The position numbers and the translations under genes were made by a program. A DNA stretch of 44,607 nucleotides from an uncultured Chitinophagaceae bacterium (GTDB taxonomy: Bacteria > Bacteroidota > Bacteroidia > Chitinophagales > Chitinophagaceae): positions 1 to 44,607 of the forward strand of contig CALJNC010000010.1 in the NCBI GenBank assembly GCA_937981995.1, given 5' to 3'. The notes beneath the pieces were generated by a model. The model was not told where the DNA came from. It did no database searches and worked only from the letters and a program-made list of their open reading frames with translations. This document shows positions 8,908 through 17,432 of this stretch, in pieces. Position 1 is the first letter of the stretch; every line of letters starts with the position of its first letter.

Positions 8908-9663
8908 CTAGATATTAGCATACCAAAGAATACTATTTAAGTAATTGCCCCACTGTTTCATGTTGGAACGTAAGTAATCGCTAAAACTCTTGTTTGTATA
9001 TTCTTTACCTTTTTTTGGTGGTGTTAGTTCTCTTCTCGCATCGGTATATGGTTTTACTTCAGTAGCAAAATAAGTAACGTTTAACCTTGGCATTACGAGT
9101 CCCAAAATCATACCGGGTAAACCATTAAATGATTCCGGTCCACCGGGAGCAATAATAGCGTCTGTGTAAAAAGCTACCACCCAAATAGAGTCCATAATAA
9201 TTGTTTCGGCACGGCGGCAATTATAACCCGCGATTGTTCTAAACTCTTCCTTGATTTTCCATTTAAAATTTTTCATGGAATCTTTAATTAAAATGTTTTT
9301 ATCATAAATCTCTTTGGCCGCAACAGTCTGACTTGTATTAAAATTTGAATACACTTTATTTACTTCCGCCGAAATACTAATCCAAGGCATCTTCAACTCT
9401 TGTATCCCATCCTTTTCAGGCTGATAAAAACTTTCTTCTTTATTAAAGTCCATTTCAAATTTATCTACCTTGTACTTATCTAGGCGTTTTTTTGCCCTTT
9501 CCAAAAAACTGGCATTTCCACCTTTAGACATGGCATCTACATAGTTAAACATGTTTATCTTTCGTTCAAACTTTACATTGCCTCTATGCACTAAGCTAGG
9601 CGCTTTTTGCGCTTGCGCAAGACTACTTAAACAAATAAGTACTATTAAGAATAAGTTTTTCAT
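8908..9663 (-). CDS. GLPGLI family protein
   Basis: A 251-residue secreted or periplasmic protein with a Sec signal peptide (MKNLFLIVLICLSSLAQAQ, cleavage after AQA). The family-defining segment is ESFNGLPGMILGLVMP near residue 180, preceded by NCRRAE and WVVAFYTDAI as in other GLPGLI proteins. The function of the family is not established. It starts 18 nt after the stop of the beta-barrel gene and is almost certainly cotranscribed; GLPGLI genes commonly follow such barrel genes in Bacteroidota. A 6-bp inverted repeat (GCTGAA/TTCAGC, 8886-8908) spans the stop codon but lacks a T-run. Confidence 0.9.
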   Translation of the reverse strand: MKNLFLIVLICLSSLAQAQKAPSLVHRGNVKFERKINMFNYVDAMSKGGNASFLERAKKRLDKYKVDKFEMDFNKEESFYQPEKDGIQELKMPWISISAEVNKVYSNFNTSQTVAAKEIYDKNILIKDSMKNFKWKIKEEFRTIAGYNCRRAETIIMDSIWVVAFYTDAIIAPGGPESFNGLPGMILGLVMPRLNVTYFATEVKPYTDARRELTPPKKGKEYTNKSFSDYLRSNMKQWGNYLNSILWYANI

Positions 9664-9681
9664 TTCAATTTATTTTAAAGT

Positions 9682-12507
9682 TTATCTTCTATTTCTTCTT
9701 TTAGGGCCATGGTTGAATTTATTACTGGTGGCTTTTGACTCAGCCAATGGTCCAGAAAAGAAATTCCAAACGGCACTTACCATCCAGTATTGCTGGAGGG
9801 TATTGTAGAAGTTTTCGGTATTATAATTATTAGACGACGTTCTGTTATATCCTATATTTTGATTTAAGATATCCCAAACCTGAAAACGTAGTTCAAGGTT
9901 CTTTTTAGGTAAAACGCGTTTGCTTATATAAGCATCCCATATAAATCGATCAAAATGTTCTGGGTAAGGATCAACTGCTGGAGTGAATGTGTAATCCATA
10001 TCTGTACCAATTTCAAACTCCTTGGGCAAATAATAACTAAGCCCTAAAGTTGGAGAGTAGCTGAAATAAGAAATTGTACGTGCAACACCCACATTATTTT
10101 TTGTGTAATTATAGTTTACGTTTGGCTCTATAGTTAAGAATATTTTATTCTCTTTATTATACGTAAAGGTTGGTTTTAAGTTAGCACTCCATGATTGATT
10201 GCGGCTTTCAATACTATTAATAATAGCCGGCATATCACTAAAACTACCAGAAGCTGTTAAGCGTCCCTCCCAGCCTTTCTTACCTAGTTTCATCATACCA
10301 CCTATCCAAGACGAAACAACTAAGTTGTTACTCAGATTTACGTATCGATTGATGGTAACACCGGATAAATCAAACGTTCTATTTACACCTACCGGATTAA
10401 ATGCATTTTGGATAGAGGCGCCAGCCCACATTCCTTTGCCTTCCAATGCCTGAAACGTAAAGTAATTAATCCGTACATTTTGCTGAAAACCAATTTTCAA
10501 ATCAGGGTTTCCAATTGTAAGTTCTAATGGATTTGTATTATTTAAAATTGGCTGCAATTGCTGTGCAGTAGGATTTGTTGTACTTCCCGAATAACGAATA
10601 TCAATTCTTTTAAACTGAGAAAACTTATAACGCAATCTCATGTTGGGAAAAAGATTAATTCGGCTGTAATCATAATTTTGATTTCGTATCAAATCATTTT
10701 GAATAAAACGAGTATTTGCAACTGCTGTACCTAGTGTTAGATTTAATTTTTTACGCTTGTACATAAACTCTAACAAGCCACTATTGCGCAATATATCCAT
10801 ATCAAATTCATTACTCAAGCTATCAATTCTGCGATTATAAGTACCCGCTGAAAAACCAAGGGTATCTTGGGTTATCGTGGACAAGTCTGCTTTATCCTTA
10901 CTTATACCATAACCTAAACGCATTAATACATTTTTATGTATCGGCTCAGTATAGCTCACCGTTCCTACTACTGAGTTAGCGGTGCTATTATCAAGTTTTC
11001 GCTGATCAATATTTTGAGAAGTGCTTCCAAAAAAATTAGAGCTCTCTAAAAAGCCTTCTCCTTTCTTTTTATTAAAAGTATGGCTTCCCATTAATGAAAG
11101 CGTTCTACCTTTTTTACCTAATTTTCGATTGAGCGTCACACTATTCGAAACTCGCGTTGTGTTCGTTGATTTATTAAAACTACTTGCATTTTCACTAATA
11201 GGCACATCAGCATCTGTAGTATTTAGCGTATTTGCATTTTGCAAATAGTCTTTGAATTGCAATCGAGCATTCATGTTATAAATAATCGTTGTTAAGCTAT
11301 CAATTTTCCACTCGTATCGTCCTTTTAAATTATGTACATTCTTCACGCTTCTGGTATCGGTAGAATCATCTCTGAAGGTTGTAAAGTCTGGTGTAATATT
11401 TTCAGTAAATGATCTTTGATTTAAATCTTGTGTAAGTCTACCCTGTGAATAATTAGCTGTTATTCTATGCTTATCATCATCTAGCTTATTAGCATAGCGT
11501 GCACCACCAGTCCATGTTTTATTTATACCGGGCTTATCGGCGCCTCTTCCAAAATTTCCAAAGTTATTTTCTTCTTCATCTTCAAAAAAACTGCTTATAA
11601 TTTTAGTATCGCGGTTACCACCAAACATTCTGCCGCCTCCGCCAGAACCAAAGGTCATATTATCCTCCCATCCCAGACCTGTTTTACCATTACTATTCAT
11701 AAGACCATAAGCACTAATTTGTCGTTTGCCTTCAAACCAGTTTATCATGGCTTGATTATCCCACCGATCTTCCCAACCAGCGCCAAGCTCTGCCTTTCCA
11801 AAAAAGCCTTGACTCTTTTTCTTTTTTAATTTTAAATTAACCGTCTTTACCTCTTCACCATCATCAAATCCTGTAAAAGCGGCTTGCTCACTTTTTTGAT
11901 CAAACACTTCTACTGATTCTACAACATCTGCCTGTAAATTTCTTGTAGCAACTGTAGGATCAGAACCAAAAAACTCCTCGCCGTTTACCAATACTTTTTG
12001 AACGGTTTCACCCATCACAGTTATCTTACCATCTTTATCTACTGACATGCCGGGTAATACTTTTAATAAGTCTTCTACGTTGGCACCTTTGCGCACATTA
12101 AAACTATCTGCCAAGTAGGAAAGGGTGTCCCCTTTCATACGCACCATTTTATAATCTTTAATCACTACACTTTTTAGTAACTGAGCTCGTTGTGTAAATG
12201 GTATCTGACCAAAGTTTTTAGTTCCTCCATCGCTCAATGTAAAATTATCTATATAATCAACGTATTTGCTGTATGCTGTAAGAAGAATAAATGCTCCTCC
12301 TGGTACATTCTTAAACTCAAATTTACCCTGACCATCGGTTCGAGTAAATTGAACCAAAGTTGAATCATCCTGCGTAAGTAATGATACAGATACAAAAGGC
12401 AAATTGCGAAAAGAAGACGTATCACGTATAGTTCCTTTAACAGAGCCTTGAGCATAAGCCGAGCTAGAGATAGCGGCAAAAACGAAGAAGAGTATAATTT
12501 TTTTCAT
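9682..12507 (-). CDS. Outer-membrane beta-barrel protein (TonB-dependent receptor-like)
   Basis: A 941-residue outer-membrane protein. Signal peptide (to about residue 19, AYAQ), then a CarboxypepD_reg-like Ig domain (GSVKGTIRDTSSFRNLPF, about residues 20-110), a plug-like region (VEDLLKVLPGMSVDKDGKI, VLVNGEEFFG, LQADVVESVEVFD) and a long barrel domain of the OMP_b-brl_3 type with alternating strands to the end. It has no obvious N-terminal TonB box. This class is often annotated as an 'outer membrane beta-barrel family protein'. The ligand is unknown. A perfect -7 box (TACATTTG) ends 8 nt before the ATG. It forms a two-gene unit with the GLPGLI protein. Confidence 0.88.
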   Translation of the reverse strand: MKKIILFFVFAAISSSAYAQGSVKGTIRDTSSFRNLPFVSVSLLTQDDSTLVQFTRTDGQGKFEFKNVPGGAFILLTAYSKYVDYIDNFTLSDGGTKNFGQIPFTQRAQLLKSVVIKDYKMVRMKGDTLSYLADSFNVRKGANVEDLLKVLPGMSVDKDGKITVMGETVQKVLVNGEEFFGSDPTVATRNLQADVVESVEVFDQKSEQAAFTGFDDGEEVKTVNLKLKKKKSQGFFGKAELGAGWEDRWDNQAMINWFEGKRQISAYGLMNSNGKTGLGWEDNMTFGSGGGGRMFGGNRDTKIISSFFEDEEENNFGNFGRGADKPGINKTWTGGARYANKLDDDKHRITANYSQGRLTQDLNQRSFTENITPDFTTFRDDSTDTRSVKNVHNLKGRYEWKIDSLTTIIYNMNARLQFKDYLQNANTLNTTDADVPISENASSFNKSTNTTRVSNSVTLNRKLGKKGRTLSLMGSHTFNKKKGEGFLESSNFFGSTSQNIDQRKLDNSTANSVVGTVSYTEPIHKNVLMRLGYGISKDKADLSTITQDTLGFSAGTYNRRIDSLSNEFDMDILRNSGLLEFMYKRKKLNLTLGTAVANTRFIQNDLIRNQNYDYSRINLFPNMRLRYKFSQFKRIDIRYSGSTTNPTAQQLQPILNNTNPLELTIGNPDLKIGFQQNVRINYFTFQALEGKGMWAGASIQNAFNPVGVNRTFDLSGVTINRYVNLSNNLVVSSWIGGMMKLGKKGWEGRLTASGSFSDMPAIINSIESRNQSWSANLKPTFTYNKENKIFLTIEPNVNYNYTKNNVGVARTISYFSYSPTLGLSYYLPKEFEIGTDMDYTFTPAVDPYPEHFDRFIWDAYISKRVLPKKNLELRFQVWDILNQNIGYNRTSSNNYNTENFYNTLQQYWMVSAVWNFFSGPLAESKATSNKFNHGPKRRNRR

Positions 12508-12515
12508 TTCGGAAA

Positions 12516-12523
12516 CAAATGTA
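12516..12523 (-). promoter_or_regulatory. -7 box (TACATTTG) for the beta-barrel gene
   Basis: Perfect TAnnTTTG on the minus strand, ending 8 nt before the ATG at 12507. This predicts a leader of only a few nucleotides. Confidence 0.6.
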
Positions 12524-12658
12524 GAATTAGATGCGTTGAATTTGATGTAAAACTAGGACGAAAGGTAAAATACCATGATAAATAATGTTAAATGAACTTT
12601 TGTTCTTTTTTTACTTTTTGATTAGACGTTTTCAAGATTAATGTCCTTCGCAAATACG

Positions 12659-12666
12659 TACCTTTG
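12659..12666 (+). promoter_or_regulatory. -7 box (TACCTTTG) for mtaB
   Basis: Perfect TAnnTTTG, ending 9 nt before the GTG at 12676. Because the box covers the in-frame TTG at 12664, and a second in-frame TTG (12667) follows it directly, neither is likely to be the start. Confidence 0.55.
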
Positions 12667-12675
12667 TTGCCTATT

Positions 12676-13953
12676 GTGAGTAAGGTAAAAAACATAGGAT
12701 TTCATACACTAGGTTGCAAGCTCAATTTTTCTGAAACTTCAGCACTTAGCCGTGAAATAGAGGGCAATGAGTACCAAAAGGTCAAGGGAGAAGAAAACCT
12801 AGATGTATTTGTACTAAATACCTGTAGTGTAACCAATAACGCAAACCGTGAAAGCCGACAAATTGTAAGAAAAATTAAACGAAAAAACCCCAATGCTAAA
12901 ATTGTGGTTACGGGATGTTACGCACAGCTTAAGCCCGAAGAGATAGCCGCAATAGATGAGGTAGACCTTGTACTAGGCGCGCAGGACAAGTTTAAACTAA
13001 AAGAGCATTTAAAAAATTTAGAGAATAATCCACAGGGTAAAATTCATAGCTGTGATATTGAAGCAGTAGAAGGATTTTATTCCGCTTACTCGCATAATGA
13101 TCGCACCCGCACCTTTTTAAAAGTGCAAGATGGCTGCGATTACAATTGTTCTTTTTGTACCATACCTATGGCTCGCGGCCATAGCCGCAGTGATAGTGTG
13201 CAAGGCGTACTGGGCAATATAGCTGAGCTTGCGCAAAATAATATTAAAGAAATAATCCTTACCGGTGTAAACCTTGGTGACTTTGGCAAAGGATTTAATG
13301 GAAATAAAAAAACAGAAGAAAGTTTTTTGCAACTTGCAAAAGCAATCGATGCCCAAGGCCTTATTCCAAGGGTAAGGATATCTTCTATTGAGCCCAACTT
13401 ACTCGCAGACGAGATTATTGAATTTGTTGCGCAGTCAAAATCTTTTATGCCACATTTTCATATTCCCCTTCAAAGTGGAAGTAATCACATATTAGGTGAG
13501 ATGAGACGCAGGTATAAAAGAGAACTTTACGAAGAGAGAGTGGCAAAAATCAAAAAACTAATGCCGCATTGCTGTATAGGTGTAGATGTAATAGTAGGGT
13601 TTCCCGGCGAATCTGATAAACACTTTGAAGAAACCTATACTTTTTTACATGGGTTGGATGTTTCCTATTTTCATGTATTTACCTATAGCGAGCGTGAAAA
13701 CACGCTAGCAGATACAATGAAGCCTATTGTACCTAATAATATTAGGCAAGAGAGAAATCAACGGCTTAGAATGCTTTCTGAGAAAAAAATGGCCTACTTT
13801 ACTGAGAAGTATAAAGGCTCAAAGCGACCTATACTTTTTGAGCAACAAAATAAAGCAGGTAAAATGGAAGGTTATAGCGATAACTACATAAAACAGAGTA
13901 GAAATTTTGACCCCGAAAAAGTAAATCAAATAATCACAGAAGAGATTCATTAA
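12676..13953 (+). CDS. mtaB: tRNA t(6)A37 methylthiotransferase MtaB
   Basis: Radical-SAM enzyme that adds a methylthio group to t6A at position 37 of ANN-decoding tRNAs. The 425 residues show the N-terminal UPF0004 domain with its three cluster cysteines (TLGCKLN, LNTCSVT, TGCYAQ), the radical-SAM motif CDYNCSFC, ARGHSRS, LTGVNLGDFG, HFHIPLQSGS, and a C-terminal TRAM-like segment. TLGCKLN is characteristic of MtaB rather than MiaB or RimO. The GTG at 12676 gives MSKVKNIGFHTLGCK, which fits homologues. Two tRNA genes follow within 50 nt of the stop, but they have their own promoter. Confidence 0.92.
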   Translation: MSKVKNIGFHTLGCKLNFSETSALSREIEGNEYQKVKGEENLDVFVLNTCSVTNNANRESRQIVRKIKRKNPNAKIVVTGCYAQLKPEEIAAIDEVDLVLGAQDKFKLKEHLKNLENNPQGKIHSCDIEAVEGFYSAYSHNDRTRTFLKVQDGCDYNCSFCTIPMARGHSRSDSVQGVLGNIAELAQNNIKEIILTGVNLGDFGKGFNGNKKTEESFLQLAKAIDAQGLIPRVRISSIEPNLLADEIIEFVAQSKSFMPHFHIPLQSGSNHILGEMRRRYKRELYEERVAKIKKLMPHCCIGVDVIVGFPGESDKHFEETYTFLHGLDVSYFHVFTYSERENTLADTMKPIVPNNIRQERNQRLRMLSEKKMAYFTEKYKGSKRPILFEQQNKAGKMEGYSDNYIKQSRNFDPEKVNQIITEEIH

Positions 13954-13958
13954 ATTAT

Positions 13959-13988
13959 TTGGTAAAGAAAAGAATGATTTTATATTTG
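13959..13988 (+). promoter_or_regulatory. Complete -33/-7 promoter for tRNA-Val(TAC)
   Basis: TTG at 13959-13961 (within TTTGG) and TATATTTG at 13981-13988 are 19 nt apart. This is the textbook Bacteroidota pair (TTTG, 19-21 nt, TAnnTTTG). The mature tRNA begins 12 nt further on. It is the best-formed promoter in the window. Confidence 0.85.
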
Positions 13989-14000
13989 CACTTCTTTTGA

Positions 14001-14075
14001 GGGAGCTTAGCTCAGTTGGTTCAGAGCACCACGTTTACACCGTGGGGGTCACAGGTTCGAATCCTGTAGCTCCCA
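14001..14075 (+). tRNA. tRNA-Val (anticodon TAC)
   Basis: The 7-bp acceptor stem GGGAGCT/AGCTCCC pairs perfectly. The D-arm contains AGCTCAGTTGG, the anticodon stem CCACG/CGTGG encloses loop TTTACAC (anticodon TAC, reading GUA/GUG), and the T-arm contains GGTTCGAATCC. Discriminator A at 14075; CCA is not encoded. 75 nt. Confidence 0.96.
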
Positions 14076-14090
14076 CTCTCAAAAACTAAA

Positions 14091-14116
14091 AGTCGCTTTT
14101 AAGCGACTTTTTTTTA
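14091..14116 (+). terminator. Intrinsic terminator after tRNA-Val(TAC)
   Basis: Stem AGTCGC (14091-14096) / GCGACT (14103-14108) with a 6-nt loop, followed by a run of eight T residues. It separates the two tRNA genes, so the second must have its own promoter or depend on readthrough. Confidence 0.85.
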
Positions 14117-14183
14117 TTAAATTGCAATTAAATTAACCGTCATACAAATTCTTAATCAGAGATAGTATGCCTTGTAATTAAAA

Positions 14184-14258
14184 GGGTTATTAGCTCAGTT
14201 GGTTTAGAGCGCTACCTTGACAGGGTAGAAGTCACTGGTTCGAATCCAGTATGACCCA
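14184..14258 (+). tRNA. tRNA-Val (anticodon GAC)
   Basis: Acceptor GGGTTAT/ATGACCC (one U-G pair), D-arm TAGCTCAGTTGG, anticodon stem CTACC/GGTAG with loop TTGACAG (anticodon GAC, reading GUC/GUU), T-arm GGTTCGAATCC, discriminator A. CCA is not encoded. No clean promoter box was found in the 67 nt after the preceding terminator. The next gene starts only 20 nt downstream. Confidence 0.95.
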
Positions 14259-14278
14259 CTTATAAACTGTAACCCCTT

Positions 14279-16303
14279 ATGAAAAAAATAAGCACTCTTT
14301 TAGTATTTCTTTTTATTGCCGTTTTGGCAAATGCCCAAGTAGACACTACTATTGGAACAGTAGCTCCTAAAAAAGTTACTAAAAACGTAAAAGAGCTAAC
14401 TCATTTTTTATGTGATAGCCTTGAAACTGATTATCAAAAAGCCAATGCTATCTATAATTGGGTAACTAATAATATTGAATATGATGTAAAGTCAATTCAT
14501 AGATCAAAACTTAGAACTGATAAACCAAATGCTGTTTTAAAAAGAGGTAAAACAATTTGTGGTGGCTATGCTGATTTAATTACTGCCATGTGCAAAGAAA
14601 GCGGCATACGCGCACAAACAATTATTGGATATTATAAAGATTGGAAGTTTGATGAAGGTGACAAGTTTTTTATACCAAACCACGCGTGGAATGCCGTACT
14701 GCTTGATAAAAAATGGCATTATATTGATGCTACAGCTGGCGCAGGCTATACTTCCCTCGAGCCCAATTGGTTTCAAAAACTAATGTCTAAGGTGAATAAC
14801 AAAAAACTTTATAGTGCTAAAAAACCTAAGTTCATAAAAAAATATAACAGCAAGGCATTCTTACCAAGCATTGCCACTTTTAGAACTGAGCATTTATCGG
14901 CTGATCCTATGTGGCAATTGAGCGAACCCGCTTTGCCTCTTAGAATTTTTGAGGCCGGCGAAGACAAGATTGAAAAATTCAATAAAAAAAATATTAATGA
15001 TGAACAACAACTTACAGAGCTAAGTAAGATTAATGATCTTGATTGGGACGAGCAGGTGTTAGAAAGTGCCGAAAGAACCTATGAATTTAACCCAAGATAT
15101 ACCACTATGCTAGCACGCAAAAAGTATGTTAAGAGTATTTATCAAATTGGGCAATCACTTGAAATATATAATAAGAGTAAAGGACGTCTTGTTTTAAATG
15201 AAGCAAAAAAAGAATTAGATGACACGAAGAACATTCAAGTAAAACAACGCAAAATGATAATGAGTGAAATAAATTTACTCAAGCAAAAAAATAAGAATAA
15301 AACTGCTTCGTTTAAAAAGTACAAACAAGAACTAGACAAAGACAATAAATCAAAGAAAAGCATTTTTAAAACAAGAAAAAGACAAGCCGTTGCCGCCATA
15401 GCTTTATTAGATAAAAAACAGGACAAATTAAAAAAAGCGAAAGTGCCTAACTCAGTACAAACCATTAATGGCATTGAAACCATGAAGAATCCATTAACCG
15501 CTACAAACTCTGGTTTAAAAAGGATTGAAGACTCCGTACTGAGTAGAAATAGTCAAATAAATGTCTTAAAAAATAGATTAAACAAAAACGCAGAAAAGAT
15601 AAAAAAGCTAAGATCAGAAAACAGCGAATTAATGAAACTTGCAGCTACCTACTATGACCAAGCGGATTCATTTATGTACGTTGAAACAAGTGCTCGATAT
15701 GAAATGCATGATGACTATGACAAAGAAGTAAAAACACCGCAAGCAATTATAAAAGACGTAAGAATTAATAAATTGAATAAAGAGATGGCACGCTTCATCT
15801 CGTCCTACGACACCTTAGTATCTGCTTATAAGCAACGAATAAAACTCCTTAAAAAACAACAGCTATGTTATAAAACAAATTTGAAAAATATAGAACAATA
15901 TAAAAGGCAGAACGATAAAAATAGAGACCTACTTAAGTTTTACGGCGCGCAAATAAAAGAATCTCAAGAGGCAAGAAAAATACAATTAAGTTCCATTAGC
16001 GATTACAGAAGAAGCATGAAAGAACATGTAAAACTATTCAATGTTTTACAAGAGGCTCATGGGCGCGAATTGAAATATACCGAACTAATGGAACTAGCAG
16101 AAAATAAACGAAATGAGCTAGAAGCAAAAAAAATAAAAAAGGATTCAGAATGGCTCAAAGCATCCAACAAGAAAACAAAGCAAGCTCTAACTCAAACAAA
16201 AAAAGACGCCGACAGACTATTTAAATTAAGACATAATAGCAATAGTAAAAAGTGGGAAAAAGAAATGAAGAAGTTAGAGGAGCGCACCAAGTCAGATGAA
16301 TAA
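14279..16303 (+). CDS. Secreted transglutaminase-like protein with coiled-coil tail
   Basis: A 674-residue exported protein: signal peptide (cleavage near ANAQ, residue 20), transglutaminase-like domain (about residues 35-190) with a complete Cys-His-Asp triad (C94 in TICGGYADL, H135 in NHAWNAV, D150 in YIDAT), a linker, then about 400 residues of very Lys/Glu-rich sequence predicted to be coiled coil. Such domains can act as peptidases or cross-linking enzymes; the substrate is unknown. ATG start, 20 nt after tRNA-Val(GAC) with no promoter box in between, so it may be read from the tRNA promoter. It converges on the permease gene with a 7-nt gap. Confidence 0.82.
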   Translation: MKKISTLLVFLFIAVLANAQVDTTIGTVAPKKVTKNVKELTHFLCDSLETDYQKANAIYNWVTNNIEYDVKSIHRSKLRTDKPNAVLKRGKTICGGYADLITAMCKESGIRAQTIIGYYKDWKFDEGDKFFIPNHAWNAVLLDKKWHYIDATAGAGYTSLEPNWFQKLMSKVNNKKLYSAKKPKFIKKYNSKAFLPSIATFRTEHLSADPMWQLSEPALPLRIFEAGEDKIEKFNKKNINDEQQLTELSKINDLDWDEQVLESAERTYEFNPRYTTMLARKKYVKSIYQIGQSLEIYNKSKGRLVLNEAKKELDDTKNIQVKQRKMIMSEINLLKQKNKNKTASFKKYKQELDKDNKSKKSIFKTRKRQAVAAIALLDKKQDKLKKAKVPNSVQTINGIETMKNPLTATNSGLKRIEDSVLSRNSQINVLKNRLNKNAEKIKKLRSENSELMKLAATYYDQADSFMYVETSARYEMHDDYDKEVKTPQAIIKDVRINKLNKEMARFISSYDTLVSAYKQRIKLLKKQQLCYKTNLKNIEQYKRQNDKNRDLLKFYGAQIKESQEARKIQLSSISDYRRSMKEHVKLFNVLQEAHGRELKYTELMELAENKRNELEAKKIKKDSEWLKASNKKTKQALTQTKKDADRLFKLRHNSNSKKWEKEMKKLEERTKSDE

Positions 16304-16310
16304 GAAGGAA

Positions 16311-17432
16311 TTAAACTCGTTCCTTTACATCAAAGGCATCGCGTAATCCATTTCCTAATAGGTTAAACGCTAATACAATAATCATAATAGCTATGCCCGG
16401 CACAATGGCTAACATAGGCCGATTGGTAATAATAAAATTGTAATTCTCCTTAATCATTAAGCCCCAGCTTGCCGCAGGCGGTTGCACACCAATACCCAAG
16501 AAACTAAGGCCGGCTTCTATAAGGATAGCCGTTGCAAAATTACTTGCTGCCAATACAATGGTGGGCCCTATCACATTAGGCAAAATATGTTTTAGAATAA
16601 TACGCGCATCAGAAAAACCCATAGTTTTAGCAGCTTGCACATAATCCAACTCCTTAAGGCCCATAACTTGCCCTCTTATTAAACGGGCAGTGCCAACCCA
16701 CATAGTCAAACCTACCGCAATAAAAATTTGCCAAAATCCTTTGCCCAGTATAAACGTGATAGCAAATACTAAAAGCAAGGTTGGTATACTCCATACCACA
16801 TTAATAAGCCACACAATAAAAGCATCTACCCTACCTCCAAAGTAACCCGCACTAGCGCCTAATAATAAGCCAATACTTATGGAAAGGAGAACAGCAATAA
16901 ACCCAACCGCTAAACTAACCCTAGTACCCAATAAAAGACGAGACCATACATCTCTACCATAACGATCTGTTCCAAACTTATAAGTTTTTTCAACAAGAAG
17001 AGGTTGACCTTCTTTAGTTGTAATTAATGAATTTAGGGCAACTGATTTTTTCTCCGTTAACTCATCATCAATGTAATAGTCATAGGTAAGCATTCCTTGA
17101 TCTAAAGCAAACTTTTTTATTGGTATATGAGTCAACGCATTTTTATCCCCGAGTAATAATTTAGATAAAAAATTCTGATCACTTTTTTGACTCCCTTTCT
17201 CAACAAAAAACTTGGCACGGTAGCCCGGCGGCTTAGTAGCAAGCTCTAACATTACACGATTGGCATCAGGATAATTATCACCTGCTAAAGGATAAGCAAA
17301 TATGGCAGCCAGAATAAATAGAATAATGATTACCATGGATAACATGGCAATTTTTTTCTTTCGCAAGCGCCTCCAAACACGTTGTGATTCCGACGTATTA
17401 CTAGCTGCTATTTTACTTTCCGTTGTTTCCAA
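16311..17432 (-). CDS. OppC/DppC-type ABC transporter permease
   Basis: Inner-membrane permease of a peptide/nickel-type ABC importer (373 aa). After a first membrane helix (about residues 30-50) there is an extracytoplasmic insertion of about 100 residues, then the OppC_N motif GTDRYGRDVWSRLLLG (154-169), four to five further helices, and the coupling loop YVQAAKTMGFSDARIILKHI. The start is TTG at 17432, overlapping the end of the glycosyltransferase gene by 25 nt. It is preferred because WRRLRKKKIAM precedes the first helix, as in the family; the next ATG would remove it. No partner OppB, ATPase or binding protein is in the window. Confidence 0.85.
   Translation of the reverse strand: METTESKIAASNTSESQRVWRRLRKKKIAMLSMVIIILFILAAIFAYPLAGDNYPDANRVMLELATKPPGYRAKFFVEKGSQKSDQNFLSKLLLGDKNALTHIPIKKFALDQGMLTYDYYIDDELTEKKSVALNSLITTKEGQPLLVEKTYKFGTDRYGRDVWSRLLLGTRVSLAVGFIAVLLSISIGLLLGASAGYFGGRVDAFIVWLINVVWSIPTLLLVFAITFILGKGFWQIFIAVGLTMWVGTARLIRGQVMGLKELDYVQAAKTMGFSDARIILKHILPNVIGPTIVLAASNFATAILIEAGLSFLGIGVQPPAASWGLMIKENYNFIITNRPMLAIVPGIAIMIIVLAFNLLGNGLRDAFDVKERV

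Noticed and set aside
8886-8908. GCTGAA/TTCAGC inverted repeat at the GLPGLI stop codon as a terminator
   Set aside because: Only 6 bp with a long loop and no T-run on the minus strand.
12664-12669. TTG starts for mtaB
   Set aside because: The first lies inside the -7 box and the second follows it directly, so they would be at or upstream of the transcript start; GTG at 12676 fits homologues.
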